A program made the position numbers and the translations under genes. Below the pieces are notes generated by a model. The model saw only the letters and a list, made by a program, of their open reading frames with translations. It was not told the DNA's origin and made no database searches. DNA of 64,000 nt from Polaribacter atrinae (GTDB lineage Bacteria; Bacteroidota; Bacteroidia; Flavobacteriales; Flavobacteriaceae), in contig NZ_CP150660.1 of assembly GCF_038023995.1 (NCBI RefSeq), forward strand, positions 3,946,130-4,010,129, in the 5' to 3' direction. Position 1 is the stretch's first letter, and every line of letters starts with the position of its first letter. This document shows positions 1-10,624 of the stretch, piece after piece.

Positions 1-1342
1 GAAGTCCGTATTGCAGCCTTAATTTCTCACTTACTTTATGCTCTGCATCTAGATACACTGCAAATTCGTTTGCATATTTATCAATTAATTTTTCAGGAAG
101 AATTCCAGAATCTTCTCTATTAGGTTTAATTTCTCCTGGATTAAATTTGTTGTAGATGTTGTTAACTCCATAACTCAGCTTAAATTTATTATTGATGTAA
201 TGGTTAAAATCATACTTTATGTTATAGTTTGTAATGCCAGAATCCCATTCGAAACCAACAAAATCTAAGGTTAATCCGTAAAAGTAATCAGAATAAATAA
301 CAGACAAGTTAGAGAAAAGTTTGTCAGAAAAAAGATGGTTCCAACGTAAGTTTGCTACTTTATTTCCATAAGTATTTACAAAGTTATCACTAATTCCAAA
401 AACGTCTTTTCCAAAGTAACCAGAGAAGAAAATACTATTTTTGTCATTAATACGGTAGTTTACTTTTGTGTTTAAATCGTAAAAATAAGCTTTGTTATCA
501 TTGTCAAAAAGCGGTAAGAATAAATGAGCGTAAGAAGATCTTCCTCCAACTAAGAAGGATATTTTTTCTTTTTTAATAGGACCTTCAATTAATAGTCTTG
601 ATGAAACCAAACCAATTCCACCAGTAACTTTAAATTCTTTACTATTTCCTTCTTTTTGATAAATATCTAAAACAGAGGATAACCTACCTCCGTAATTTGC
701 AGGAATCCCTCCTTTATATAATTTCACGTCTTTTATTACATCCGGATTAAAAACAGAGAAGAATCCGAATAAATGTGATGAATTAAAAACGATTGCTTCG
801 TCTAATAAAATTAAATTCTGATCTGCAGCGCCACCTCTTACATTAAAACCAGAAGCGCCTTCTCCAGCACTTGTTACACCTGGTAATAAGATTAAAGATT
901 TAATAATATCTGCTTCACCTAATACAACAGGTATTTGTTTTATGGTTGCAGATGTAAGCCTGTTGACACTCATTTGAGGTGTCTTAACATTTAAATTTTC
1001 TACATTTCCTTCTATGATAATTTCATCTAAACTTTCTGATTCTTCTTTTAATTTGAAATTTTTCACCTCTTTTTCTTTAAGGTCAATAGTTTCAATAATA
1101 GTAGAATATCCTAAATAACTGACTTGTATGGTGTAAGTGCCTTCTGGAAGTGTAATGGAGTAGAACCCATATTGATTGGTTGTAGTACCTGAGTTTAACT
1201 CAGGGAAATATATAGAAACACCAATTAATGTTTCATTATTACTGTCATCATAAATAGTACCACTAACGGTATGTTTTTCTTGACTAAAAGCAGCAAAACT
1301 CAATAAGAGTAAAAGTGATAGTATTTTTTTAAAACGAAACAT
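1..1342 (-). CDS. TonB-dependent receptor, N-terminal part (cut by window edge)
   Basis: Outer-membrane receptor that imports a ligand with energy from TonB. The gene reads leftward from an ATG at 1340-1342 and leaves the window at base 1, so about 447 codons are visible. The translation starts with a leucine-rich signal peptide ending FAAFSQ. A carboxypeptidase-regulatory-like beta-sandwich (about residues 25-110) and a plug domain follow, the plug containing FNVRGGAADQNLILLDE and YGGRLSSVLD, and then the start of the barrel. The plug is of the type often seen beside DUF4249 lipoproteins in Bacteroidota, but the downstream neighbour is outside the window. Family assignment is firm; the substrate is unknown. 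Confidence 0.9.
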   Translation of the reverse strand, partial: MFRFKKILSLLLLLSFAAFSQEKHTVSGTIYDDSNNETLIGVSIYFPELNSGTTTNQYGFYSITLPEGTYTIQVSYLGYSTIIETIDLKEKEVKNFKLKEESESLDEIIIEGNVENLNVKTPQMSVNRLTSATIKQIPVVLGEADIIKSLILLPGVTSAGEGASGFNVRGGAADQNLILLDEAIVFNSSHLFGFFSVFNPDVIKDVKLYKGGIPANYGGRLSSVLDIYQKEGNSKEFKVTGGIGLVSSRLLIEGPIKKEKISFLVGGRSSYAHLFLPLFDNDNKAYFYDLNTKVNYRINDKNSIFFSGYFGKDVFGISDNFVNTYGNKVANLRWNHLFSDKLFSNLSVIYSDYFYGLTLDFVGFEWDSGITNYNIKYDFNHYINNKFKLSYGVNNIYNKFNPGEIKPNREDSGILPEKLIDKYANEFAVYLDAEHKVSEKLRLQYGL

Positions 1343-1432
1343 TTTGTTTAATGATTTTATTTAAATTGTAAACAAAAATACAATTCTAATTTTTAATATA
1401 ATGTTATTTTTTATATAAGAATTTTAAACAAT

Positions 1433-1460
1433 AAAAGCCGATGTATAAACATCGGCTTTT
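1433..1460 (-). terminator. Rho-independent terminator of icd
   Basis: An 11-bp perfect stem (AAAAGCCGATG / CATCGGCTTTT) with a 6-nt loop lies just after the icd stop codon. A/T-rich flanks give U-runs on either strand, so it may also insulate the TonB receptor gene that starts at 1342 on the same strand. Confidence 0.8.
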
Positions 1461-1486
1461 ATATTGAAAATATATTATTTAGAAGT

Positions 1487-3733
<2,247 letters not shown>

Positions 3734-3775
3734 TTATTTTGTTTTCAACGAAATGCTTTTCGTAAAAAAGTGGAA

Positions 3776-3783
3776 CAAATTTA
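3776..3783 (-). promoter_or_regulatory. Candidate -7 promoter element of icd
   Basis: On the minus strand the sequence is TAAATTTG, an exact match to the Bacteroidota -7 consensus TAnnTTTG, about 65 nt before the icd ATG. No TTG is seen at the right distance for a -33 element, so this is a partial match. Confidence 0.45.
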
Positions 3784-3895
3784 TGAATTTATAATGACAC
3801 TTTTGTTGATTAATTATTATTAATTATGGTGTTTTTCTGAGCTTTTAATAATAAAATAAGACTATTGGTATGAATGTGAGTTTAAAGCAAAATAA

Positions 3896-3932
3896 AAGCC
3901 ATATCACACAATTTCTTGTAGTGATATGGCTT
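3896..3932 (-). terminator. Orphan terminator-like hairpin upstream of icd
   Basis: A 12-bp perfect stem (AAGCCATATCAC / GTGATATGGCTT) with a 13-nt loop. On the minus strand it is followed by TTTTATTTT, giving a good intrinsic terminator. No gene that could use it is visible: icd starts 184 nt further on, with its own -7 element in between, and the next gene upstream (rplS) already has its own terminator. It may end a small RNA from 3933-4383 or act as a leader attenuator. Confidence 0.55.
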
Positions 3933-4383
3933 CTTCGAAATAGTGTTTTAATACTGTTTGTATTACTACAATAACAAATAAAAGTTACCTTTTATATCTC
4001 TTTATTAAAAAAGAAATTACATACAACTATTTCAGTTTTTGAAACATCCTTAATTTTAATCAAGCATTCTACTCTTTTAAAATTTTTATTAATGTTTCAA
4101 TTTTAATCAGTGAAAATAAATCTTTTTAGATTTAGGAACTATTTACACAATGAATAAATCTAGTTTAAGTTTCTTTTTATGCTTTTAAATAAATAGAAAT
4201 TTCAATTTAGTTTTTCTGATTAACAATACTAAATAAATAACGTTACTTTATGTATTTACATGTGTTTTGACAAGTAACGTGTAAATTATATTATAAATAT
4301 ACAAATTTTTTATAGATATGTTTCTTTTTTAACATATATTTTGTTAACAATCTATTAACTATGGTTGTTAACAATTGTGTACT
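3933..4383. other. Gene-free A/T-rich stretch
   Basis: About 450 bases with no ORF of useful length and no recognised RNA family. It holds two copies of TGTTAACAAT (near 4342 and 4365) and an inverted pair CGTTACTT / AAGTAACG (near 4240 and 4272). It is bounded by two minus-strand terminators, which would fit an unrecognised minus-strand small RNA. Confidence 0.4.
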
Positions 4384-4418
4384 AAAAAAGCGTTGTGATT
4401 TCTCACAACGCTTTTTTT
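4384..4418 (-). terminator. Terminator after rplS
   Basis: A strong hairpin with a 14-bp stem (core GCGTTGTGA / TCACAACGC), a TTTC loop and A- and T-runs on both sides. It lies 20 nt after the rplS stop and could work in both directions. Confidence 0.9.
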
Positions 4419-4437
4419 TAATCTAAGTAAAAAGAGA

Positions 4438-4791
4438 TTATTTTCTTCTTTTTTCAGTAATTCTAGCTTTTTTACCAGTAAGACCTCTAAAGTAGAAAAT
4501 ACGAGCTCTACGTACTTTACCTCTTTTGTTAACTTCAATTTTTTGAATAGAAGGTAAGTTTACAGGGAAAATTCTTTCTACACCTATTGTACCAGACATT
4601 TTTCTGATTGTAAATGTTTCAGAAGCTGCAACTCCTTTTCTTTGAATAACTACACCTCTAAAAAACTGAGTACGTACTTTTTCACCCTCTTTAATTTCGT
4701 AATAAACAGTGATTGTATCACCTGCTGCAAATTCTGCAAATTCTTTTCTTGCTACAAATTCGTCTTGTACAAATTTTACTAAAGATTCCAT
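4438..4791 (-). CDS. rplS: 50S ribosomal protein L19 (bL19)
   Basis: Structural protein of the large ribosomal subunit near the 30S interface. The 117-aa sequence has the bL19 signatures GDTITVYYEI, FRGVVIQRKG and the end VRRARIFYFRGLTGKKARI. It lies downstream of trmD, as in most bacteria, but here 288 nt separate the two genes. A full Bacteroidota promoter sits in that gap (4862-4893), so rplS can be transcribed on its own with a leader of about 65 nt. The ATG at 4791 gives the normal family N-terminus. Confidence 0.98.
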   Translation of the reverse strand: MESLVKFVQDEFVARKEFAEFAAGDTITVYYEIKEGEKVRTQFFRGVVIQRKGVAASETFTIRKMSGTIGVERIFPVNLPSIQKIEVNKRGKVRRARIFYFRGLTGKKARITEKRRK

Positions 4792-4861
4792 ATCTTTTAA
4801 TTTAATTGGTTTTGTAAAACAACGTTCACGATTTTTTCGTCAGAGGTTAATTTAGCGGTTG

Positions 4862-4893
4862 CAAAAGTAGTCATTATTTTTTGTTGATAGCAA
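4862..4893 (-). promoter_or_regulatory. Promoter of rplS
   Basis: On the minus strand, TTG (4893-4891), a 21-nt spacer and TACTTTTG (4869-4862) match the Bacteroidota consensus TTG-N19-21-TAnnTTTG. The predicted start near 4855 leaves a leader of about 65 nt containing GTTTTACAAAAC, a small self-complementary segment that could take part in autoregulation by L19. Confidence 0.7.
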
Positions 4894-5079
4894 CTAAAAT
4901 TAATTATTTTTTACTTGATAGCTAGTGTAATAGAAAATCTAAAACTATCTAGGCTCTACATTATTAATTTTAATAATGATAGCTGCTAATTTTAATATTT
5001 TTCTAAATATTTTTTTACTTAATAAGGTCTTGTAATTTTTAACTGTTTTATCGTTGAAAATTATTTTGATAATACTTCT

Positions 5080-5763
5080 TTAAGAAGTTTCATCTAGTAA
5101 ATCTGGTCTTATTTCTTCTGTTCTTTTGTAGGCTTGATCACTTCTCCAATCATCAATTTTAGGAAAATTCCCAGACAATAAAATTTCAGGAACTTTCATT
5201 CCTTCAAATTCCGAAGGTCTTGTGTATACTGGTGGCGATAATAAGTTGTCTTGAAAAGAGTCTGTAAGCGCAGATTGTTCATCGCCAATAACACCAGGAA
5301 TTAAACGAACAACAGCATCTACTAATACTGCAGCAGCTAGTTCGCCTCCTGTTAAAACATAGTCTCCAATAGAAATTTCTTTGGTGATGTATTTATCGCG
5401 AATTCTTTGGTCTACACCTTTATAGTGTCCTGTTAGTATAAGGATGTTCTCTTTTAAAGAAAGTGTGTTTGCGGTAGATTGATTTAGTGTTTTTGCATCT
5501 GGAGTCATATATATAACTTCATCATACGATCGTTCTGCTTGCAACTTTTTAATACAATTTGCAATCGGCTCAATCATCATTACCATACCGGCGCCACCAC
5601 CAAATTGGGTGTCATCTATTTGTTTGTAATTTCCTAAACCATATTCACGTAAATCATGAATTATAATTTCTGCCAAACCTTTGTCTTTTGCTCGTTTAAT
5701 TATAGAATGGTTAAACGGGCTTTCTAGTAAGTTTGGGGCAACTGAAATGATATCTATTCGCAT
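5080..5763 (-). CDS. trmD: tRNA (guanine37-N1)-methyltransferase
   Basis: Methylates G37 next to the anticodon of tRNAs reading CNN codons, using SAM and preventing +1 frameshifting. The 227-aa protein has the trefoil-knot SPOUT motifs: FGGGAGMVM near residue 55, [11 protein letters not shown] near 110, and [13 protein letters not shown] near 131. The full family length is present. The gene is upstream of rplS on the same strand but separated by an independent promoter. Confidence 0.97.
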   Translation of the reverse strand: MRIDIISVAPNLLESPFNHSIIKRAKDKGLAEIIIHDLREYGLGNYKQIDDTQFGGGAGMVMMIEPIANCIKKLQAERSYDEVIYMTPDAKTLNQSTANTLSLKENILILTGHYKGVDQRIRDKYITKEISIGDYVLTGGELAAAVLVDAVVRLIPGVIGDEQSALTDSFQDNLLSPPVYTRPSEFEGMKVPEILLSGNFPKIDDWRSDQAYKRTEEIRPDLLDETS

Positions 5764-5854
5764 GGGACAAATGTAATGTTTTTGTTGGGTTTATGAGTAG
5801 GTGTTTTTTTGAATAAATTAGTTCTTAATTTTTTCTTTAATGCGTGGTATTTCT

Positions 5855-5862
5855 TAAATTTG
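5855..5862 (+). promoter_or_regulatory. Candidate -7 element before the DUF2721 gene
   Basis: TAAATTTG matches TAnnTTTG exactly and lies only 8 nt before the ATG at 5871. The mRNA would therefore be nearly leaderless. This argues against the alternative GTG start at 5844, which lies upstream of the element. No -33 TTG is visible. Confidence 0.4.
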
Positions 5863-5870
5863 ATACTTAT

Positions 5871-6275
5871 ATGGAAGAATTAACTTTAACAACACCTGCG
5901 CTTTTATTTTCGGCAATATCTCTAATTATGCTTGCATATACGAATCGTTTTTTGGCGTATGCAGCGGTAATAAGAAACTTACATGATATTTATTTAGAAA
6001 AAAAAGATAACTCATTATTAAGGCAAATTAAGAACTTAAAATTACGATTAAATCTAACAAGATGGATGCAAATATTTGGAATTTCTAGTTTGTTATTTTG
6101 TGTGGTAACGATGTTTTTAATTTATATAGGTTTAAATATAGTTGCAGCTTGGGTGTTTGGGTTTGCATTAATTTTATTAATTATTTCTCTTGGGTTATTG
6201 ATAAAGGAATTACAGATTTCTATACAAGCATTGCAACATCATATTGAAGATATTGAAGAGCATTTAGAAAAATAA
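5871..6275 (+). CDS. DUF2721 family membrane protein
   Basis: Small inner-membrane protein of unknown function. With the ATG at 5871 it is 134 aa: a membrane segment near the N-terminus (LLFSAISLIMLAYTNRF), a charged stretch rich in Lys/Arg, two more membrane segments, and an amphipathic C-terminal helix ending HHIEDIEEHLEK. The layout fits DUF2721. The longer GTG form from 5844 adds nine residues that do not look like a natural N-terminus. It converges with the HPP gene, whose stop is 18 nt away. Confidence 0.8.
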   Translation: MEELTLTTPALLFSAISLIMLAYTNRFLAYAAVIRNLHDIYLEKKDNSLLRQIKNLKLRLNLTRWMQIFGISSLLFCVVTMFLIYIGLNIVAAWVFGFALILLIISLGLLIKELQISIQALQHHIEDIEEHLEK

Positions 6276-6292
6276 AAAGAGATCACTTTAAT

Positions 6293-6910
6293 TTATTTTC
6301 TCCCAAACTTGGGAAGTATTTTTGCCAAACGTTTTTTTGTTTTAAATATTCGTGTAGACGTTCTGTTGGTGGGGTAACTTCTATTTTTTGTCATATTGTT
6401 AAAAATTAAAGCAGTAACAAATAGAATTATAGCACCTGTTAAAACGGGAGATAAAACATAATAATAGCCTAAAGAAGTAATTTTTTCTGAACCAATTATA
6501 GGTATTAAAGCCGTTGCTCCACCAGGTGGGTGAAGTGTTTTTGTGTACTGCATTGCAATAATAGAAACTGACACCGCTAAAGGTGCAGAAATCCAAATAA
6601 TATCAGGACAAATTTTAAAAACCGTAACTCCTACAATTGCCGATAATATGTGTCCGCCAATAAAATTTCTTGGTTGCGCTAAAGGGCTTTGTATAGCTCC
6701 ATAAATTAAAACACTTGAAGCTCCAAAAGAACCAATTAAAAAAATGTTTTCTACTCTAGGTAGGGATGATGATTGTATAAAAGCAATGATTCCAATCCCA
6801 ACAAATGCACCAAGAAAAGACCAAAATTTTTCTTTATAATCTATTAAGGTTTCTTTGTAAATAATGTACTTAGTAACCCTAAAGGTTCTTTTTAGCTTTT
6901 TTTGTACCAT
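6293..6910 (-). CDS. HPP family integral membrane protein
   Basis: The 205-aa protein carries the family-defining motif TLHPPGGATAL (around residue 124) and four or five hydrophobic segments. A basic N-terminus (VQKKLKRTFR) and a basic C-terminal tail suggest both ends are cytoplasmic. Some HPP proteins are linked to nitrite or anion transport in plastids and cyanobacteria; for this protein the substrate is unknown. Its stop lies 18 nt from the stop of the convergent DUF2721 gene. It is separated from the ClC gene upstream by about 200 nt. Confidence 0.88.
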   Translation of the reverse strand: MVQKKLKRTFRVTKYIIYKETLIDYKEKFWSFLGAFVGIGIIAFIQSSSLPRVENIFLIGSFGASSVLIYGAIQSPLAQPRNFIGGHILSAIVGVTVFKICPDIIWISAPLAVSVSIIAMQYTKTLHPPGGATALIPIIGSEKITSLGYYYVLSPVLTGAIILFVTALIFNNMTKNRSYPTNRTSTRIFKTKKRLAKILPKFGRK

Positions 6911-7106
6911 CTATTTTTTCTTTTGAGTGATGTAGATAAATAGGGGACGAAGTTATGTTAAAAAAGAAAGAATCTAAAGATGTTTTAAAGATTTACGAAT
7001 TTCTAAATAGAATAAAGCGTAAGCAGAATTTAAATATCAATTTAGAATCAATATGATAATTCTGTTTAAAAATTATAACCTTTTTGAACAGTCTATTAAT
7101 AATCTT

Positions 7107-8384
7107 TTAATTACGCTTCTTTTTATCCATTTGAGCGCCAATAAATGCGGTTCTTGGTGCTAAGAAATAACCGGTTAAACTTGCAAATAAAATAGGAATA
7201 AAATAAGAAAAACCTGTTAATGTGGCTAACAGTATTGTGGTACTCATAGGTGTTCTTGTTACGCAAGCATTAATGCCAGCCATACAGCTTATTATTGCTA
7301 AAGATACGTTTATAGATGGAAAATAATGGTGAATGATTAACCCAAGTGTGGTACCTACAAAAAATAAAGGAATAATAAAACCACCTCGCCATCCTGAAGT
7401 TACGGTTATAGCAATGGCTAGAATCTTAAAAATTAGGATTAAAAACAATGCGTTAACAGAAAAGTTAGTGTTTACTAAAGAGTTAATTTCTTCATGACCA
7501 AAGTATCTAGTTAGCGGAAAGTAAAATGAAATTACACCAAGTAGTATTCCTCCAATTAAAGTTTTAATGTAAATAGCTGTTTTTACCTTTTTAAAAAGGG
7601 ATTTTAAAAATTTGATGCAATAAATAAATATCCAACCTACAATTGTTGCAACTATTGCTAATAAAACGGCAATTCCAAAATCAAAGGTTCCAGAATATTC
7701 ATATGCAGGCAAACTCCAAGTTGCGCCTAATCCTAAATGAATAATAAGTGCAAAAATTACATAACTAAAGCAACTTGCTACCAAAGCAGGAATTATGGCT
7801 TTGTAATATTCTACGGCGTGTTTGTGATGTAGTATTTCTAAAGAAAATAAGCTTCCTCCTAATGGAGCACCAAATAAAGCGGTAAAGCCAGAAGCCATAC
7901 CAGCAATACTAAGAGAGCGAAGTTCTTCTCCTTTTAACCTAAATATTTTACCAAGCCAAGTACCTGTAGAACCTGTTACTTGTACTAAAGGAGCTTCAGG
8001 ACCTAAACTTCCACCAGAAGCAACACAAAGTAAAGACGAAAGAATCATAGAAGGATTGTTCTTTGGGTCTAGTTTCCCTTTGTTAAAACGAATATTGTCA
8101 ACAATTAAGTCAATTTCTCCAGGATCTCCAATATAGTGGATGATTAAACCTGCCAATAAACCACAAATAGCCATGGTTGGTATTACGAGCCATCCTTCAA
8201 AAAAAGCTATTTTATGAATTAAAAATTCTAAAACAATCCAGTAAATTCCTGCAATCAGTCCTCCCATTAAACCAAGAAGTGCCCAAAGTAAAAAGGTGCG
8301 ATTAAAAACAAACGGGGTGAATTTTAAAGGCTGGTCTAGTATGCTTGAATATGATACTATTTGTCTTCTTCTTTTAAGTTTCAC
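7107..8384 (-). CDS. ClC-family chloride channel/transporter
   Basis: Integral membrane anion channel or Cl-/H+ exchanger of 425 aa with about ten hydrophobic segments. Selectivity-filter signatures are visible: GGSLGPEAP (residues 124-132) and GWRGGFIIPLF in the second half. In exchangers such as E. coli ClcA the first motif is GREGP with a gating glutamate. Here the equivalent position is leucine (GSLGP), as in a subfamily that may conduct passively. The C-terminal CBS domains of eukaryotic ClCs are absent. The ATG at 8384 gives a basic cytoplasmic N-terminus. Confidence 0.92.
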   Translation of the reverse strand: MKLKRRRQIVSYSSILDQPLKFTPFVFNRTFLLWALLGLMGGLIAGIYWIVLEFLIHKIAFFEGWLVIPTMAICGLLAGLIIHYIGDPGEIDLIVDNIRFNKGKLDPKNNPSMILSSLLCVASGGSLGPEAPLVQVTGSTGTWLGKIFRLKGEELRSLSIAGMASGFTALFGAPLGGSLFSLEILHHKHAVEYYKAIIPALVASCFSYVIFALIIHLGLGATWSLPAYEYSGTFDFGIAVLLAIVATIVGWIFIYCIKFLKSLFKKVKTAIYIKTLIGGILLGVISFYFPLTRYFGHEEINSLVNTNFSVNALFLILIFKILAIAITVTSGWRGGFIIPLFFVGTTLGLIIHHYFPSINVSLAIISCMAGINACVTRTPMSTTILLATLTGFSYFIPILFASLTGYFLAPRTAFIGAQMDKKKRN

Positions 8385-8443
8385 TTTTTGTGGATTTTTC
8401 GGGATAAATAAAGGGCGAAATTAGATGAAAATAATCTAGAAAC

Positions 8444-8477
8444 AAAAAATCTCAAGCTTTTGCGCTTGAGATTTTTT
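8444..8477 (-). terminator. Terminator after the DUF2911 gene
   Basis: CTCAAGC / GCTTGAG stem with a 6-nt loop, flanked by A6 and T6 so the paired region extends further. It follows the DUF2911 stop by about 25 nt. Confidence 0.85.
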
Positions 8478-8499
8478 AATTTTAAAAAAGGATTGCAAT

Positions 8500-9345
8500 T
8501 TACATTGCTCCCCATTCTTTTAAATATGTTTCGTTCATTTTAACATACCCTGCATTACCTGCTTTTTCTGCAAGTTTAAGAGATGCTGTTGCTGCTTTTA
8601 TTGCTCCTTTTTTATTTCCTGCTTTTGCATGAATTAAAGCTTGTCTATGTAAAACCCAAAATTTTGGTGAGTCAGCAGTCATTTCTACAGACTTATCAAT
8701 CCAAGTTTGTGCTTTTTTAATGTCTTTTCCGTTTTCTAAATAATATACAGCTGCTGCATAATAGTCATTAGATGAAGGGCCATTCATAACAGTTGTTATT
8801 TGTTTTGTAACCATTTCTTCTACTGGTGTTTCAATTTTAAAACCTACGTAGGTGTTTTCCCACATAATCCCTAAAACAGCAGCATTAGTGGTCATATCAT
8901 CAAAACTAATTGTAAAAGTTTCAATTACCATCGGTATATTTTGTGTTGCAACATTCACTTTTGCAACAATTTTGGTTTCGTCTAACTTTTTTGGAGTTCC
9001 ACTTTTTGTTTCTTCATATATTACAATTTCCCAAGATTTCTCTGCAGGTATTGAAAAAATAGTATAACTTCCTTTTTCTATTTTATTCCCATCAATAGTA
9101 ACATCAGTAGAAAATGTAATTTTTGTATTATCATTTGCTCCAGTTCTCCAAATTTCATTAAATGGAACTAAATCTCCAAAAATTGTTCTTCCTTTTACTC
9201 CTGGTCTAGAATACTCTACAGTAATATCTGTTAAACCAACGATTTGTTCAATTTTTTGTAGTGGACTTGGTTGTGGTGTAGTAATTTGTGCGTTTACAGT
9301 TAATGTAAATACTGCGACAAATAATGATAAAATAATTCTATTCAT
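8500..9345 (-). CDS. DUF2911 domain protein, exported
   Basis: Exported protein of unknown function, 281 aa. A cleavable signal peptide (LFVAVFTLTVNAQ) precedes a DUF2911 beta domain (about residues 30-170) with the typical VEYSRPGVKGR and FNEIWRTGAND stretches. A C-terminal helical region (about 185-281) resembles TPR-like repeats, including KAQTWIDKSVEM and KAGNKKGAIKAA. This two-part layout is common in Bacteroidota. It has its own terminator and a possible -7 element at 9379-9386. Confidence 0.88.
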   Translation of the reverse strand: MNRIILSLFVAVFTLTVNAQITTPQPSPLQKIEQIVGLTDITVEYSRPGVKGRTIFGDLVPFNEIWRTGANDNTKITFSTDVTIDGNKIEKGSYTIFSIPAEKSWEIVIYEETKSGTPKKLDETKIVAKVNVATQNIPMVIETFTISFDDMTTNAAVLGIMWENTYVGFKIETPVEEMVTKQITTVMNGPSSNDYYAAAVYYLENGKDIKKAQTWIDKSVEMTADSPKFWVLHRQALIHAKAGNKKGAIKAATASLKLAEKAGNAGYVKMNETYLKEWGAM

Positions 9346-9378
9346 AATTAGTAATTTTTTTAGTGATTAAATGATACT

Positions 9379-9386
9379 CAAAATTA
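9379..9386 (-). promoter_or_regulatory. Candidate -7 element of the DUF2911 gene
   Basis: Minus-strand TAATTTTG fits TAnnTTTG. The nearest upstream TTG is about 26 nt away, longer than the usual spacing, so support is partial. Confidence 0.35.
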
Positions 9387-9433
9387 CGACTTCAAAAAAA
9401 TAGAATTGTTAACAAAACCTTAAAAAGGGATTG

Positions 9434-9441
9434 TATCTTTG
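9434..9441 (+). promoter_or_regulatory. Candidate -7 element of the SDR gene
   Basis: TATCTTTG fits TAnnTTTG. The TTG at 9406-9408 is 25 nt upstream, slightly long. It is divergent from the element at 9379-9386; both share the segment GTTAACAAAACC as their upstream region. Confidence 0.4.
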
Positions 9442-9500
9442 TGATAGTTGTAGAATAAGAATGTTTTTTTGTTGACTAGTATAATTTTATAGGTTTTTTT

Positions 9501-10262
9501 ATGAGGAATGTTAGTGTTTTAGGTTGTGGTTGGTTAGGGATGTCTTTATCAATTTCTTTGTTAGATGAAGGATATTCTGTAAAAGGATCTACCACATCAG
9601 AAGAGAAGTTAGAGTTGTTAGAAATGAATAATATAGCACCTTATATTGTTGATATTTCTAGTTTTGAAGAGTTTGATGATTTCTTACACACAGATATTTT
9701 AATTATTGCAATAACATCAAAAGATGTAGATGGTTTTGAAAACTTAATTTCTCAAATTAAAAACTCTCCGGTTCAGAAAGTGATTTTTATAAGTTCTACG
9801 TCTGTGTATGGAAGAATAAATAAAGTAATGACAGAAGAGGATGCTGTTTTAAAAACACCTTTAACAGAAATTGAGAATTTATTTAGAGAGAATACTTTTT
9901 TTGAAACGACAATTATTCGTTTTGCAGGTTTGTTTGGTGATGTAAGACAACCATATAATTGGTTTAAAAACGGTCGTAAAATTCCACAACCAAAAGGATT
10001 TGTAAACATGATTCATAAAGAAGATTGTATTGAAATTATTCATGAAATTATTGCGCAAGATTGCTGGAATGAAACTTTTAATGCGTGTTCTAATCATCAC
10101 CCAACTAGAAGGGAGTTTTACACAATTAATAAAGTAAGTAATGGTTTTGACATTCCAGAATTTGAAGACAATGAAGTGTATGAATGGAAAATTATCAGTT
10201 CTAAGAAGGTGCAAGAAGTATTAGATTATACTTTTATTCATGATAATTTGTTGGATATTTAA
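9501..10262 (+). CDS. NAD(P)-binding SDR/epimerase-like protein
   Basis: Rossmann-fold protein of 253 aa related to the YeeZ/extended-SDR group. The nucleotide-binding motif is GCGWLGMSL near the N-terminus (GxGxxG), with the second-strand end GSTTSEEK. The catalytic-type Tyr occurs in SSTSVYG, but the usual YxxxK lysine is not evident, so enzyme activity is uncertain. The substrate is unknown. A gene-free interval with palindromic repeats follows it. Confidence 0.82.
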   Translation: MRNVSVLGCGWLGMSLSISLLDEGYSVKGSTTSEEKLELLEMNNIAPYIVDISSFEEFDDFLHTDILIIAITSKDVDGFENLISQIKNSPVQKVIFISSTSVYGRINKVMTEEDAVLKTPLTEIENLFRENTFFETTIIRFAGLFGDVRQPYNWFKNGRKIPQPKGFVNMIHKEDCIEIIHEIIAQDCWNETFNACSNHHPTRREFYTINKVSNGFDIPEFEDNEVYEWKIISSKKVQEVLDYTFIHDNLLDI

Positions 10263-10447
10263 GAGTTTAATCTCATTTCGAAATGCTTTTTTCTGTGATT
10301 AAGAAATTCTATTTCAATTTGCGAATTGTTCTGAGATTTCTCATCATTCTTCCTTAGAAATGATAGTGTGTTGTTAGTTTGAGTGCTTTTCATTTTTTAG
10401 AAAATTATATACAGAACTTTTTAGAGCACTCCAAAATGGATACAACT

Positions 10448-10550
10448 TGTCACTTCGAAGTAATGAGAAGTTTTATAAAGAGGATAACAGAATATTGAGG
10501 GTTTTAATGTGATTTCTCAATCGCTAAAAAGCGCTCATTTCGAAATGACA
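10448..10550. repeat. Palindromic intergenic repeat
   Basis: The ends are inverted copies: TGTCACTTCGAAGTAATGAG at the left, CATTTCGAAATGACA at the right. The inner parts also tend to pair (GAGAA / TTCTCA). A related half-element, CATTTCGAAATG, occurs at 10274-10285 in the same 360-nt gene-free interval (10263-10624). Elements of this kind, built around GTCATTTCGA, are scattered through flavobacterial genomes. Confidence 0.6.
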
Positions 10551-10624
10551 GAGCGTGTGTTTTTTTATTTTTTTGTAGATGAATTAAGAAAAATGCATTA
10601 AGAAATTTTAGTTTTTGCTAACAG

